Below, piece by piece: positions 1 to 6,255 of a stretch of 6,303 nucleotides of DNA; within the stretch, counting starts at the first letter, position 1, and each line of letters opens with the position of its first letter. Below the pieces are notes generated by a model. It worked only from the letters and a program-made list of their open reading frames with translations. It had not been told where the DNA came from and did not search any database. Origin of the DNA: Herpetosiphonaceae bacterium (lineage in GTDB: Bacteria; Chloroflexota; Chloroflexia; Chloroflexales; Kallotenuaceae); contig JASKZZ010000530.1 of NCBI GenBank assembly GCA_030147335.1, positions 1 to 6,303 of the forward strand, read 5' to 3'. The position numbers were made by a program, and so were the translations under genes.

Positions 1-1
1 A

Positions 2-250
2 AAGATTTATGCGCCACATCAAGTGCCCGAAGAGCGTGCAAAAGTTGTAGCAGATGAAGGCGCGGATGTTGTCGGCAACAGCGCTGAACCTCCATCAGCA
101 GCTCCTGTAGCCAACATTGGCTCGTCGCCAAGCTCAACGGCAGCGCCGCCAAATATTGGAGATACCGCCGGTGGAGGTGCCCCTGGCGACCCGGAAACAC
201 AGGCGCGCTATCCGATCGGTGATACCAACGACCGCAACATCCCACGCTAA
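2..250 (+). CDS. 3' end of an unidentified gene with an Ala/Pro/Gly-rich C-terminal tail (partial)
   Basis: The reading frame is open from the left edge of the window to a TAA stop at 248-250, so the true start lies outside. An internal GTG at 23 is not needed as a start because the frame continues upstream of it. The visible 82 residues begin with a charged segment (IYAPHQVPEERAKVVADEGA), which could be the last helix and strand of a small folded domain. They then become a low-complexity tail rich in Ala, Pro, Gly and Ser, with the short element NIG appearing twice and a related PIGDTND near the end. Such tails are often disordered linkers or surface extensions. The 'PEERA...GA' stretch loosely recalls heat-/general-stress small proteins, but this is too weak to name a family. 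An intrinsic terminator starts 11 nt after the stop, which supports this being a real gene end. Function unknown. Confidence 0.7.
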   Translation, partial: KIYAPHQVPEERAKVVADEGADVVGNSAEPPSAAPVANIGSSPSSTAAPPNIGDTAGGGAPGDPETQARYPIGDTNDRNIPR

Positions 251-260
251 CGCATCTCGA

Positions 261-317
261 ACCACCGGCGCACGTTGATACAGGCTTTACCTGCTCTTCG
301 TCGCCGGTGGTTTTTTT
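261..317 (+). terminator. Intrinsic terminator of the left-edge gene
   Basis: A perfect 10-bp stem (ACCACCGGCG at 261-270 with CGCCGGTGGT at 302-311) is followed directly by a run of seven T (311-317). The 31-nt loop holds a second small hairpin, CAGG (281-284) with CCTG (290-293), which shortens the effective loop. It lies 10 nt beyond the stop of the left-edge gene, the expected place for a Rho-independent terminator on the plus strand. Confidence 0.9.
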
Positions 318-517
318 ATTGGCAGCCGATTACTCCCCCAGCCAGCATTTCCACGTGTTCTTACTCCAAGAACCTCGTACAACCGCCGACCCCGACGGTT
401 CACATCACACAGCGACGGTTGGACATGCCTTGATGAACATCTACACAACAATATGTGGCAGCAGCGATTGTTTTCCTGCAAACCACCGGCACGCCAGGAA
501 GGCTCACTTGTCCACCA
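318..517. other. Non-coding spacer without a recognisable gene
   Basis: Open frames here exist on both strands, but they start inside the terminator or run through the promoter region, and I see no family-like protein or good ribosome binding site. What is visible is a small hairpin GTTCTT/AAGAAC (357-362 with 368-373, 5-nt loop), a second imperfect hairpin AACCG/CGGTT (381-385 with 396-400), and a weak TTCCTG/CAGGAA pair (473-478 with 495-500). None has a T-run. The stretch most likely serves as upstream regulatory DNA for the promoter at 518-546. Confidence 0.5.
393..420 (+). repeat. Direct repeat CGACGGTT, two copies 20 nt apart
   Basis: The octamer CGACGGTT occurs at 393-400 and again at 413-420, a start-to-start distance of 20 nt, close to two turns of the DNA helix. 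The first copy is also the right arm of a small imperfect hairpin with 381-388. It lies about 100-125 nt upstream of the -35 box at 518. Same-face direct repeats of this kind can be activator sites, but two octamers could also match by chance. Confidence 0.35.
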
Positions 518-546
518 TTGACGCCCTGGCAAGCGGTCCGTATAGT
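518..546 (+). promoter_or_regulatory. Housekeeping-type (sigma-70/SigA) promoter of the large membrane regulator gene
   Basis: TTGACG (518-523) matches five of six bases of the -35 consensus. After exactly 17 nt comes TATAGT (541-546), matching five of six bases of the -10 consensus. Transcription would start near 552-555, giving a leader of about 90 nt before the GTG at 646. Sequence match, spacing and position all fit, making this the best promoter in the window. Confidence 0.75.
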
Positions 547-602
547 TAAGAATGAGGCTCATGATTGCAGCAAACTTTAGGACACGAGCATACGTAGTTC
601 AA

Positions 603-621
603 AACAACAAACACTGTTGTT
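603..621. promoter_or_regulatory. Perfect inverted repeat in the leader, possible operator or RNA hairpin
   Basis: AACAACA (603-609) and TGTTGTT (615-621) are exact reverse complements separated by five nt. The element sits about 50 nt past the predicted transcription start and 12 nt before the Shine-Dalgarno sequence. It could be a roadblock operator or a weak AU-rich hairpin near the ribosome binding site. There is no T-run, so it is not a terminator. Confidence 0.4.
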
Positions 622-632
622 GAGTACAAAGC

Positions 633-639
633 AGAGGAG
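633..639 (+). promoter_or_regulatory. Ribosome binding site deciding the GTG start at 646
   Basis: AGAGGAG at 633-639 lies 6 nt before GTG (646-648), good Shine-Dalgarno spacing. The next in-frame ATG (codon 34) would remove the first half of the sigma-region-2-like segment, so the GTG is preferred. Confidence 0.75.
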
Positions 640-645
640 CTGGGA

Positions 646-3600
646 GTGACAGGAGAACAATGGCGGGCAGCCGTTGCCAGGTGGGGCGATCCAACGTATG
701 GTCTGGCCCTGCTGCTAACAAATGAGCGTGTTGCCGCTGAGTCGATGACCATCAACACATTTGCCCAAGTCCTTGCGTCGTCCCCTGCCCCTGAGCTTGA
801 TCATGCACTTTACACCGCGCTGTGGAAATCGTGGTCTCGCCGTCGATTACCGCGCTTGCAACTACGGAATCGCGTTTTACCACCGGCACTTGCTCGTATC
901 GACAAAACAGACCGGTTTTTGCTTGGCTTATGGCTGCTGCGTAACGTCGAAGGCCCCCATATCGCCGGCATCGTTGGCTTGCCTCAGCAGCAGGTTATCG
1001 AGCGGCTTGCGGCTGTTGTTGCGCGGGCTGACAAAGACTCGCCCAGCGATACAACAACAGGGCATATAACGCTGCGTGGCTGGCTCGAACAACAATTGAA
1101 CGTGACCGAACGTCATCATAGTCTTCCGGACGAACATCCTCGCGTTTGTCGTGAATGTCAAGCGGCTCAGGCGTCATGGCTGGCAACGCGGGATGAACTA
1201 CGAACGTTGCTGCGCGATGCTTTGCGGCAACAACATCTACCATTTAGCAGTGTCGATGCAATCGAGGACGCACTTCATACTAACCCTGTACTGGATGCTG
1301 ACCGCTGGTGGTATCGCCGTCGAATCTGGCTACCGGCACTGATCGCATCTGTTGGCGTATTGCTTGCAGTGCTGGTGGTGCCTCGCAACGGCGGTATCAA
1401 CACGGCCCAAAGCCCAGCTACCAGCGATCCACGGGTCATCATTGAGGCCGCGCTCAAGGGCTGGACCGCTGATCCAGCCGCCCCACTTCACCGCCAGGTC
1501 TGGGCGCGAGATACACGTCTCCATAGCGGCGAGCCGGTTGTAACGGATGTTTGGCTAGATAGTGCAGGGAACCCTCGTCATCGGGTCGAGGTACGACGGG
1601 GCAGCACATTAGTCGAGTGGCAAGTTGCCGATGGACGTTCTCGTTTCGACTATGCCGCTGAAGTAGCGGATAGTTCGTGCCGCTGGAACACTGGATGGCG
1701 TGGGCATTATGGCAAGCTAGATGGAGCACCGGCTCGATTTTCTTTGCCGCGTGAAACGCTGCGTGAAATACGTGATGCGCGGCTGCAGCAAGGCGCGTAT
1801 GGACTGGGATATATCACCTTACAGCGAGCGCTTGAAGCAGAGGATTTACGCTCGTTTGGTACCCGGACAGTTGATAACCGAACACTGGTAGTGCTGCGCT
1901 ACACCGATCAGCAAGTACAGCCTCCGCGACAGCTTGTGCTGCAGCTTGACGCGGATACACAGCAGCTTGACGCTGTGCAAGAAGTTCAGGTCATCGACAA
2001 TCAGGCCAAGACGCTTGATATATGGCGTGTCGAGCGTGACGAAATATTGGAGGAGGCATTCCCACTAAACATCCCCTCCGGCCCTCGATCTATTACACGC
2101 GACAATCTGGTTGATCCAGCGTGTCCGGCACTTAATGTAGCATATATCGCCGGGCCACGCGCGTTATGGGAATCAGCGCCGGTGTGGTATGTGCCACGCT
2201 CACTTCCAAGTGGTATCACTCGCCTGATGTTGCTGCGGGAAGCAACTACGCTAGACCAACGCGGGCAACAAGGCTTCGAGAACAACGAGCCGACGCTGTT
2301 GCTTTCGGGACCGGGTCGCTGGCTAAGCATATCGTACAGCAACACACGGTCCGATCTTTCCTCCGAAGTCGACTATGATCTCCGGCAGGGCATCTGGCAG
2401 ATCTCGCTCGATCCCGCGAACACCAATGGGTTATGGCATGCTCGGCTGAAAAAGGCAGATGATCAGGAGCGTGGATTTGTACGACCACTGGAGCTATGGG
2501 CGCGGGGTTGGACCCAAGATGAATTATTGGCGTTTGTGGAAACACTCGGCATCATGGACTCGCCAACATGGCTAGCAATGCAACGTCATTTTGTTGATCC
2601 GGAGCCGCTGCCGGCAGACGTGCAACAAACCGTTGTGCGCGCCCTTACCGCGCTGCAGCCGGAACCCAATCAAACACTTGTTGTCGGCAGCACGACCACA
2701 GTTCGCACCGATCCTGATCAGATCGAACTACCCGATCCGTATCATCTGCCAGCCACACAGGCCGAGCCAGCGACGGTGATGCGCCGGCAAACGCTACGTT
2801 ATCAGCATGGTCATATTGAACATTATCACGACCGTCGCACATTGCCTGACACAACCATTTATGAAATACAGCAGGACAACGGCAGTCGCTTTCACTGGTA
2901 CAGCAGCTTGAACTCCGCGATGTACACAGGAGGTGTAGAGCTTCTGCGCGCGTTTGCTCGTCCAGAACAGGCACAGGTTGAAGCACTCACGACATTGATG
3001 ACCAGTGAGAATCCTCCAACAATGCGGCAAGCAGGCGATACCATTCTGCTTGAGCAAAGGGTTGACCCTGACTTTTTCAGCCGTGGGATGCGTTCAGGAC
3101 CGTGGACCCCACATGATCCGTGGATGCAAGGTCTTGGCATAGGTGACTTAATCCGTCGCGTTTGGCTCGACCCCGAGACCAGTCGTCCAATAGCTACATC
3201 CATCGTCCATCAACGGCAAGATACCTTTGAAACACTACTTATCGAAACAAAGTTCGACGAGTGGCAGCAGCTAGACGCGCCGCCAGCTGATATGTTCACG
3301 CTGCCCCGCTTACCCGAAGGTGTATTTACGCTGGACGTTAGCGATGGCAACGCAACCATTGTCGATCAAATCGAGCCGCCCCAACGCATGCTTAGCTGGT
3401 CGGACAGAATGGTTGCCAGCGAGTTTGAGCGCATCACTGGACCATGGAATGCCGATGATATTACCGAACAACATATTCGTGGCAGCTGGCTGCGGCCAAC
3501 AGGGCTTGCAGGTAGCGTGACGATGTCGTATCAAATCGAGCCCGTAACCGAACTACATTTTACGCAAGCCCCACGAACAGTGTTGAGGCATGTTCTGCGT

Positions 3601-3840
3601 GACCTGTATAATGTTGATCAGTCTGGGCTGGGAGCGGCATGGACCAGTAGTCGGTCTATTCCTGTTACCGTTGCCGGTGAACAGCGTGAGGCATGGCTGC
3701 TCCAAGGAGAACCGTCTGCGGTACTGGTTGTTGAGATAGACGAGCTGGCGCTGCATTTTAGTGGCCCAATCGATTTCCTCACGGGGCCATTGGTTGAACT
3801 GCTGCCGCAACTGGAGTGGACCAGCGCGCCCCCACCTTAA
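646..3840 (+). CDS. Large membrane-anchored regulator: ECF-sigma-like domains + zinc anti-sigma motif + one TM helix + two-fold repeated LolA/RseB-like exported domain
   Basis: The protein has 1064 residues and a GTG start. Seen in order: residues ~16-44 resemble ECF sigma region 2 (YGLALLLTNERVAAES...NTF); ~80-128 resemble sigma region 4 with its helix-turn-helix (RNVEG at 99-103, then HIAGIVGLPQQQVIERL); ~140-192 resemble a zinc-binding anti-sigma domain with H164-x3-C168-x2-C171. RRR (224-226) precedes a single hydrophobic helix (~228-246), which predicts an N-in orientation and an exported part of ~818 residues. That part looks like two copies of a LolA/RseB-like beta domain (~262-480 and ~706-895), each followed by a segment recalling DUF4367-type domains (~498-655 and ~905-1058). 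The likely role is an envelope sensor with a built-in transcription module. Region 2 lacks usual acidic and Gln residues, so real sigma activity is uncertain; a sigma-derived one-component regulator or pure anti-sigma factor is possible. Domain calls are by eye. No frameshift is seen. Confidence 0.8.
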   Translation: MTGEQWRAAVARWGDPTYGLALLLTNERVAAESMTINTFAQVLASSPAPELDHALYTALWKSWSRRRLPRLQLRNRVLPPALARIDKTDRFLLGLWLLRNVEGPHIAGIVGLPQQQVIERLAAVVARADKDSPSDTTTGHITLRGWLEQQLNVTERHHSLPDEHPRVCRECQAAQASWLATRDELRTLLRDALRQQHLPFSSVDAIEDALHTNPVLDADRWWYRRRIWLPALIASVGVLLAVLVVPRNGGINTAQSPATSDPRVIIEAALKGWTADPAAPLHRQVWARDTRLHSGEPVVTDVWLDSAGNPRHRVEVRRGSTLVEWQVADGRSRFDYAAEVADSSCRWNTGWRGHYGKLDGAPARFSLPRETLREIRDARLQQGAYGLGYITLQRALEAEDLRSFGTRTVDNRTLVVLRYTDQQVQPPRQLVLQLDADTQQLDAVQEVQVIDNQAKTLDIWRVERDEILEEAFPLNIPSGPRSITRDNLVDPACPALNVAYIAGPRALWESAPVWYVPRSLPSGITRLMLLREATTLDQRGQQGFENNEPTLLLSGPGRWLSISYSNTRSDLSSEVDYDLRQGIWQISLDPANTNGLWHARLKKADDQERGFVRPLELWARGWTQDELLAFVETLGIMDSPTWLAMQRHFVDPEPLPADVQQTVVRALTALQPEPNQTLVVGSTTTVRTDPDQIELPDPYHLPATQAEPATVMRRQTLRYQHGHIEHYHDRRTLPDTTIYEIQQDNGSRFHWYSSLNSAMYTGGVELLRAFARPEQAQVEALTTLMTSENPPTMRQAGDTILLEQRVDPDFFSRGMRSGPWTPHDPWMQGLGIGDLIRRVWLDPETSRPIATSIVHQRQDTFETLLIETKFDEWQQLDAPPADMFTLPRLPEGVFTLDVSDGNATIVDQIEPPQRMLSWSDRMVASEFERITGPWNADDITEQHIRGSWLRPTGLAGSVTMSYQIEPVTELHFTQAPRTVLRHVLRDLYNVDQSGLGAAWTSSRSIPVTVAGEQREAWLLQGEPSAVLVVEIDELALHFSGPIDFLTGPLVELLPQLEWTSAPPP

Positions 3841-3873
3841 ACTCGGCTTGTTTCACAGAGTTACTGAAAATTA

Positions 3874-3968
3874 CGCCCTATAACCGCAAATCTCGGCATA
3901 CGAGTTGCTCGACTTGCAACTTATGCCGACTTGCGTACAATCCTCGTTCAGCAAAACAATATAGGGCG
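3874..3968. repeat. Nested inverted repeats between the regulator gene and treS
   Basis: The outer arms CGCCCTATA (3874-3882) and TATAGGGCG (3960-3968) are exact reverse complements. Inside them is a strong hairpin: TCGGCATA/TATGCCGA (3893-3900 with 3922-3929), then a two-base bulge, then AGTTGC/GCAACT (3903-3908 with 3916-3921) with a 7-nt loop. No T-run follows the hairpin, so it is not a classical intrinsic terminator, although it is the only strong structure after the regulator's stop at 3840. The right half overlaps the candidate treS promoter, so it may also act as an operator. Confidence 0.6.
3914..3941 (+). promoter_or_regulatory. Candidate treS promoter
   Basis: TACAAT (3936-3941) is a good -10 box (five of six). 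TTGCAA (3914-3919), 16 nt upstream, is a mediocre -35 box (four of six). Transcription would start near 3948, about 60 nt before the treS start. The -35 box lies within the right arm of the hairpin at 3893-3929, so a protein binding that inverted repeat would block or modulate this promoter. Confidence 0.45.
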
Positions 3969-3997
3969 CGGCTGTAGGCTACAACCGTGTTCGGAGT

Positions 3998-4001
3998 GAG
4001 G
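3998..4001 (+). promoter_or_regulatory. Ribosome binding site deciding the TTG start of treS
   Basis: GAGG at 3998-4001 (within GGAGTGAGGAAAGA) lies 5 nt before TTG at 4007-4009. No ATG is available near the N-terminus, and the conserved family start region (WYKDAIFYELHVKAF) begins at residue 7, so the TTG start fits the expected length. Confidence 0.7.
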
Positions 4002-4006
4002 AAAGA

Positions 4007-5662
4007 TTGAGCAACGACGAACTGTGGTACAAGGATGCCATCTTTTACGAGCTGCATGTCAAAGCGTTCCAAGACAGCAACGGAGATGGCGTAGGTGACT
4101 TTCGTGGAATTATCGAGCGTCTGGATTACCTGCAAGACTTGGGTGTTGACTGCATCTGGCTGCTGCCCTTTTACCCATCGCCGCTAAAAGACGACGGCTA
4201 CGACATCGCCGATTACTACGCCGTTAATCCCGACTACGGTACGCTCAAGGACTTTAAGCAGTTCCTCAAAGCGGCTCACCATCGCGGCATTCGTGTTATC
4301 AGCGACTTAGTAATTAACCATACCTCGGATCAACATCCGTGGTTCCAGCAAGCACGCTCCGACCGCAATTCTCCGTATCGGGACTATTATGTATGGAGTG
4401 ATACCTGGGAGCGTTATCAGGACGCGCGTATCATTTTTATTGACACCGAGCGCTCGAACTGGACCTGGGACCCCGAAGCCGGTCAGTATTTTTGGCATCG
4501 CTTCTTCTCGCATCAGCCCGATCTCAACTTTGACAATCCACGCGTTCGGCGCGGGATTATGAAGGTGATGAACTACTGGCTGGACATGGGCCTCGACGGA
4601 TTTCGGGCCGACGCCATTCCGTATTTGTTTGAGCGCGAGGGTACAAACTGTGAGAATTTGCCCGAAACGCATGAGTATCTCAAGCAGTTACGTCGTGAGT
4701 TCGACCGACGGTATGACGGAAGAATCTTGCTGGCCGAGGCTAATCAGTGGCCTGCCGACCTGTTGCCCTACTTCGGCGGCGGCGAAGAGTTCCACATGGC
4801 CTTTAACTTTCCGGTCATGCCGCGTATCTACATGGCGCTGCGTCGTGAAGAGCGCCGCCCAATCATCGACATTATTCAGCAAACGCCCGACATTCCCAAC
4901 AATTGTCAGTGGTGCTTGTTCCTACGCAACCATGACGAGCTGACGCTGGAAATGGTGACCGACGAAGAACGCGATTATATGTGGGCCGAGTATGCGCGAG
5001 ACCCGCGCATGAAGCTCAACCTGGGCATTCGTCGTCGTCTCGCGCCGCTGCTGGATGGTGGTCGACGCCGGATTGAGCTGCTCAACTCATTGCTCTTCTC
5101 GCTGCCCGGCTCACCGATTATCTACTACGGCGACGAGATTGGCATGGGCGATAATGTGTTCCTGGGCGACCGCAACGGTGTTCGTACACCTATGCAGTGG
5201 AGCAGCGACCGCAACGCAGGCTTTTCCAAAGCCGATAGCGCACGGCTCTACGCGCCGCTGATCTCCGACCCGCTGTATGGCTATCAGTCGGTCAACGTCG
5301 AGGCGCAGCTGCGCACACCTAGCTCGCTGCTTAACTGGATGAAGCGGCTGATCCGTCTGCGCAAGCGCTATAAGGTTTTTGGACGTGGCAGCATTACGTT
5401 CTTGGAGCCTGAAAACCAGAAGGTGCTCGCTTACACCCGTGATTATCAAGACGAGCATGTGCTGATTATCAACAATTTATCGCGCTTCCCGCAGCCTGCC
5501 GAGCTTGATTTGAAGCACTACAATGGCTGGACGCCGGTCGAAATGTTTGGCGAGACGCGATTCCCACCTATCGGCGACTTGCCCTATTTCCTGACGATGG
5601 GACCGCACTCGTTTTACTGGTTCCGTTTGGAGCCGCCTGCCGGTGGCGAACACCACGGGTAA
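4007..5662 (+). CDS. treS: Trehalose synthase (maltose alpha-D-glucosyltransferase), GH13 family
   Basis: This 551-residue cytoplasmic enzyme should interconvert maltose and trehalose by intramolecular transglucosylation (EC 5.4.99.16). It has the GH13 (beta/alpha)8 barrel with all key motifs: a Ca-binding-type loop D23-x-N25-x-D27-x-V29-x-D31, region I DLVINH (100-105), nucleophile D202 in GFRADAIPYL, acid/base E244 in LLAEANQWP, and transition-state Asp D310 in RNHDELTLEM. RTPMQWSSDRNAGFS (393-407) is typical of the TreS/oligo-1,6-glucosidase group, and a C-terminal beta-sandwich spans ~455-540. GTNCENLPETH (212-222) and the overall wording point to TreS over amylase or glucosidase. Length fits a stand-alone TreS without a fused maltokinase. 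No maltokinase (Pep2) or GlgE gene follows; the next gene is convergent. Start is TTG with a good ribosome binding site. It is probably transcribed alone, with its own terminator, and makes or recycles trehalose as stress protectant or carbon store. Confidence 0.93.
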   Translation: MSNDELWYKDAIFYELHVKAFQDSNGDGVGDFRGIIERLDYLQDLGVDCIWLLPFYPSPLKDDGYDIADYYAVNPDYGTLKDFKQFLKAAHHRGIRVISDLVINHTSDQHPWFQQARSDRNSPYRDYYVWSDTWERYQDARIIFIDTERSNWTWDPEAGQYFWHRFFSHQPDLNFDNPRVRRGIMKVMNYWLDMGLDGFRADAIPYLFEREGTNCENLPETHEYLKQLRREFDRRYDGRILLAEANQWPADLLPYFGGGEEFHMAFNFPVMPRIYMALRREERRPIIDIIQQTPDIPNNCQWCLFLRNHDELTLEMVTDEERDYMWAEYARDPRMKLNLGIRRRLAPLLDGGRRRIELLNSLLFSLPGSPIIYYGDEIGMGDNVFLGDRNGVRTPMQWSSDRNAGFSKADSARLYAPLISDPLYGYQSVNVEAQLRTPSSLLNWMKRLIRLRKRYKVFGRGSITFLEPENQKVLAYTRDYQDEHVLIINNLSRFPQPAELDLKHYNGWTPVEMFGETRFPPIGDLPYFLTMGPHSFYWFRLEPPAGGEHHG

Positions 5663-5673
5663 CAAGGATCAAC

Positions 5674-5715
5674 ATGCCGGTAGGAGCGTTATCTTCTGCC
5701 GGCATCGGTTATTTT
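5674..5715 (+). terminator. Intrinsic terminator of treS
   Basis: A 13-bp stem with two G-U pairs forms between 5674-5686 and 5693-5705, with a 6-nt loop (CGTTAT). It begins 12 nt after the treS stop. The T-rich tail (TTATTTTA, 5709-5716) starts a few bases after the stem, so it is imperfect but convincing. Read on the minus strand the hairpin has only a poor tail, so it is probably not an efficient terminator for the convergent gene. Confidence 0.85.
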
Positions 5716-5795
5716 ACGTTGCTACAACCGAACACCGACGGAACAACAGCAGATCGCGGCTGTGGAGGGTGTGGATACATTCCATCGAGTCAGCG

Positions 5796-6206
5796 TTAGA
5801 TGTCGTTACTTTGCAAAAACTCAAGCTCCTCGCCGTCGGGTCCTAGACAAAACGCGTAACGAACAGCAACGACTCGTTCACCGTGCAACACTGCGTCGGT
5901 CGGCTCAATCGTGATACGAGCACCGGCTGCGCGTGCTTGCGCAATTGCTGCATCACAGTCATCCGTGCGTAATGCAAAATGGGTCATAGGACTACTTGTT
6001 CCATCACGGCTGCCACCCGCAAACAACTCAAGGTAGCTGCCGTCGCCAATATCGAGCAGAGCAACAGCAGCGCCATCTTCTTGAAATTGCAACGCTACTT
6101 GGAAGCCAAGCCCTTGTGTGTAAAAGCGCAGACTTGCCTCAAAGTCAGACGATTTGATCGCAAGGTGATGGAGGCCCAATCTGCGCGGCTGCTGTTTTTG
6201 TTCCAC
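5796..6206 (-). CDS. VOC-superfamily (glyoxalase/dioxygenase-fold) protein
   Basis: A 136-residue protein, the usual size of a single-domain vicinal-oxygen-chelate protein with two beta-alpha-beta-beta-beta modules. The first module contains LGLHHLAIK (10-18), FYTQGLGFQ (28-36) and YLELF (58-62). The second contains MTHFALRTDD (74-83) and ends with LGPDGEELEFLQ (121-132). Likely metal ligands are H14, E60, H76 and E129, so all four expected positions are filled and the protein could be a metal-dependent enzyme. The family includes lactoylglutathione lyase, extradiol dioxygenases, epimerases and fosfomycin or bleomycin resistance proteins; the substrate cannot be read from sequence. The GTG start is bounded by an in-frame TAG upstream (6262-6264 on the plus strand), with no better start between. 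It converges on treS and probably follows the minus-strand gene ending at 6256. Confidence 0.88.
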   Translation of the reverse strand: MEQKQQPRRLGLHHLAIKSSDFEASLRFYTQGLGFQVALQFQEDGAAVALLDIGDGSYLELFAGGSRDGTSSPMTHFALRTDDCDAAIAQARAAGARITIEPTDAVLHGERVVAVRYAFCLGPDGEELEFLQSNDI

Positions 6207-6213
6207 GGGCTTG

Positions 6214-6220
6214 CTCCACC
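6214..6220 (-). promoter_or_regulatory. Ribosome binding site of the VOC gene
   Basis: On the minus strand GGTGGAG lies 7 nt before the GTG start at 6206-6204. It supports the GTG as start codon. Confidence 0.6.
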
Positions 6221-6255
6221 TTACGCAATTGACCGAATAATCGCATCCACGCTTG

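Noticed and set aside
307..549. Open frames on both strands in the intergenic region (plus 307-549, minus 287-562)
   Set aside because: The plus frame starts inside the terminator stem and ends on the -10 box; the minus frame overlaps the same elements. Neither has a Shine-Dalgarno sequence or protein-like composition.
660..725. Short +2-frame ORF (21 codons, ATG at 660 preceded by AGGAG) overlapping the start of the regulator gene
   Set aside because: The spacing is only 4 nt, the peptide has no recognisable character, and AGGAG falls naturally in the codons of the main gene. It could be a decoy start, but chance is more likely.
3893..3929. Hairpin as an intrinsic terminator of the regulator gene
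   Set aside because: The stem is strong, but the sequence after it (CTTGCGTACAATCC) has no T-run, so it was kept as an inverted repeat and not called a terminator.
5746..5763. ACAGC/GCTGT pair as a terminator of the minus-strand VOC gene
   Set aside because: Only 5 bp with an 8-nt loop and no convincing T-run on the minus strand; too weak.
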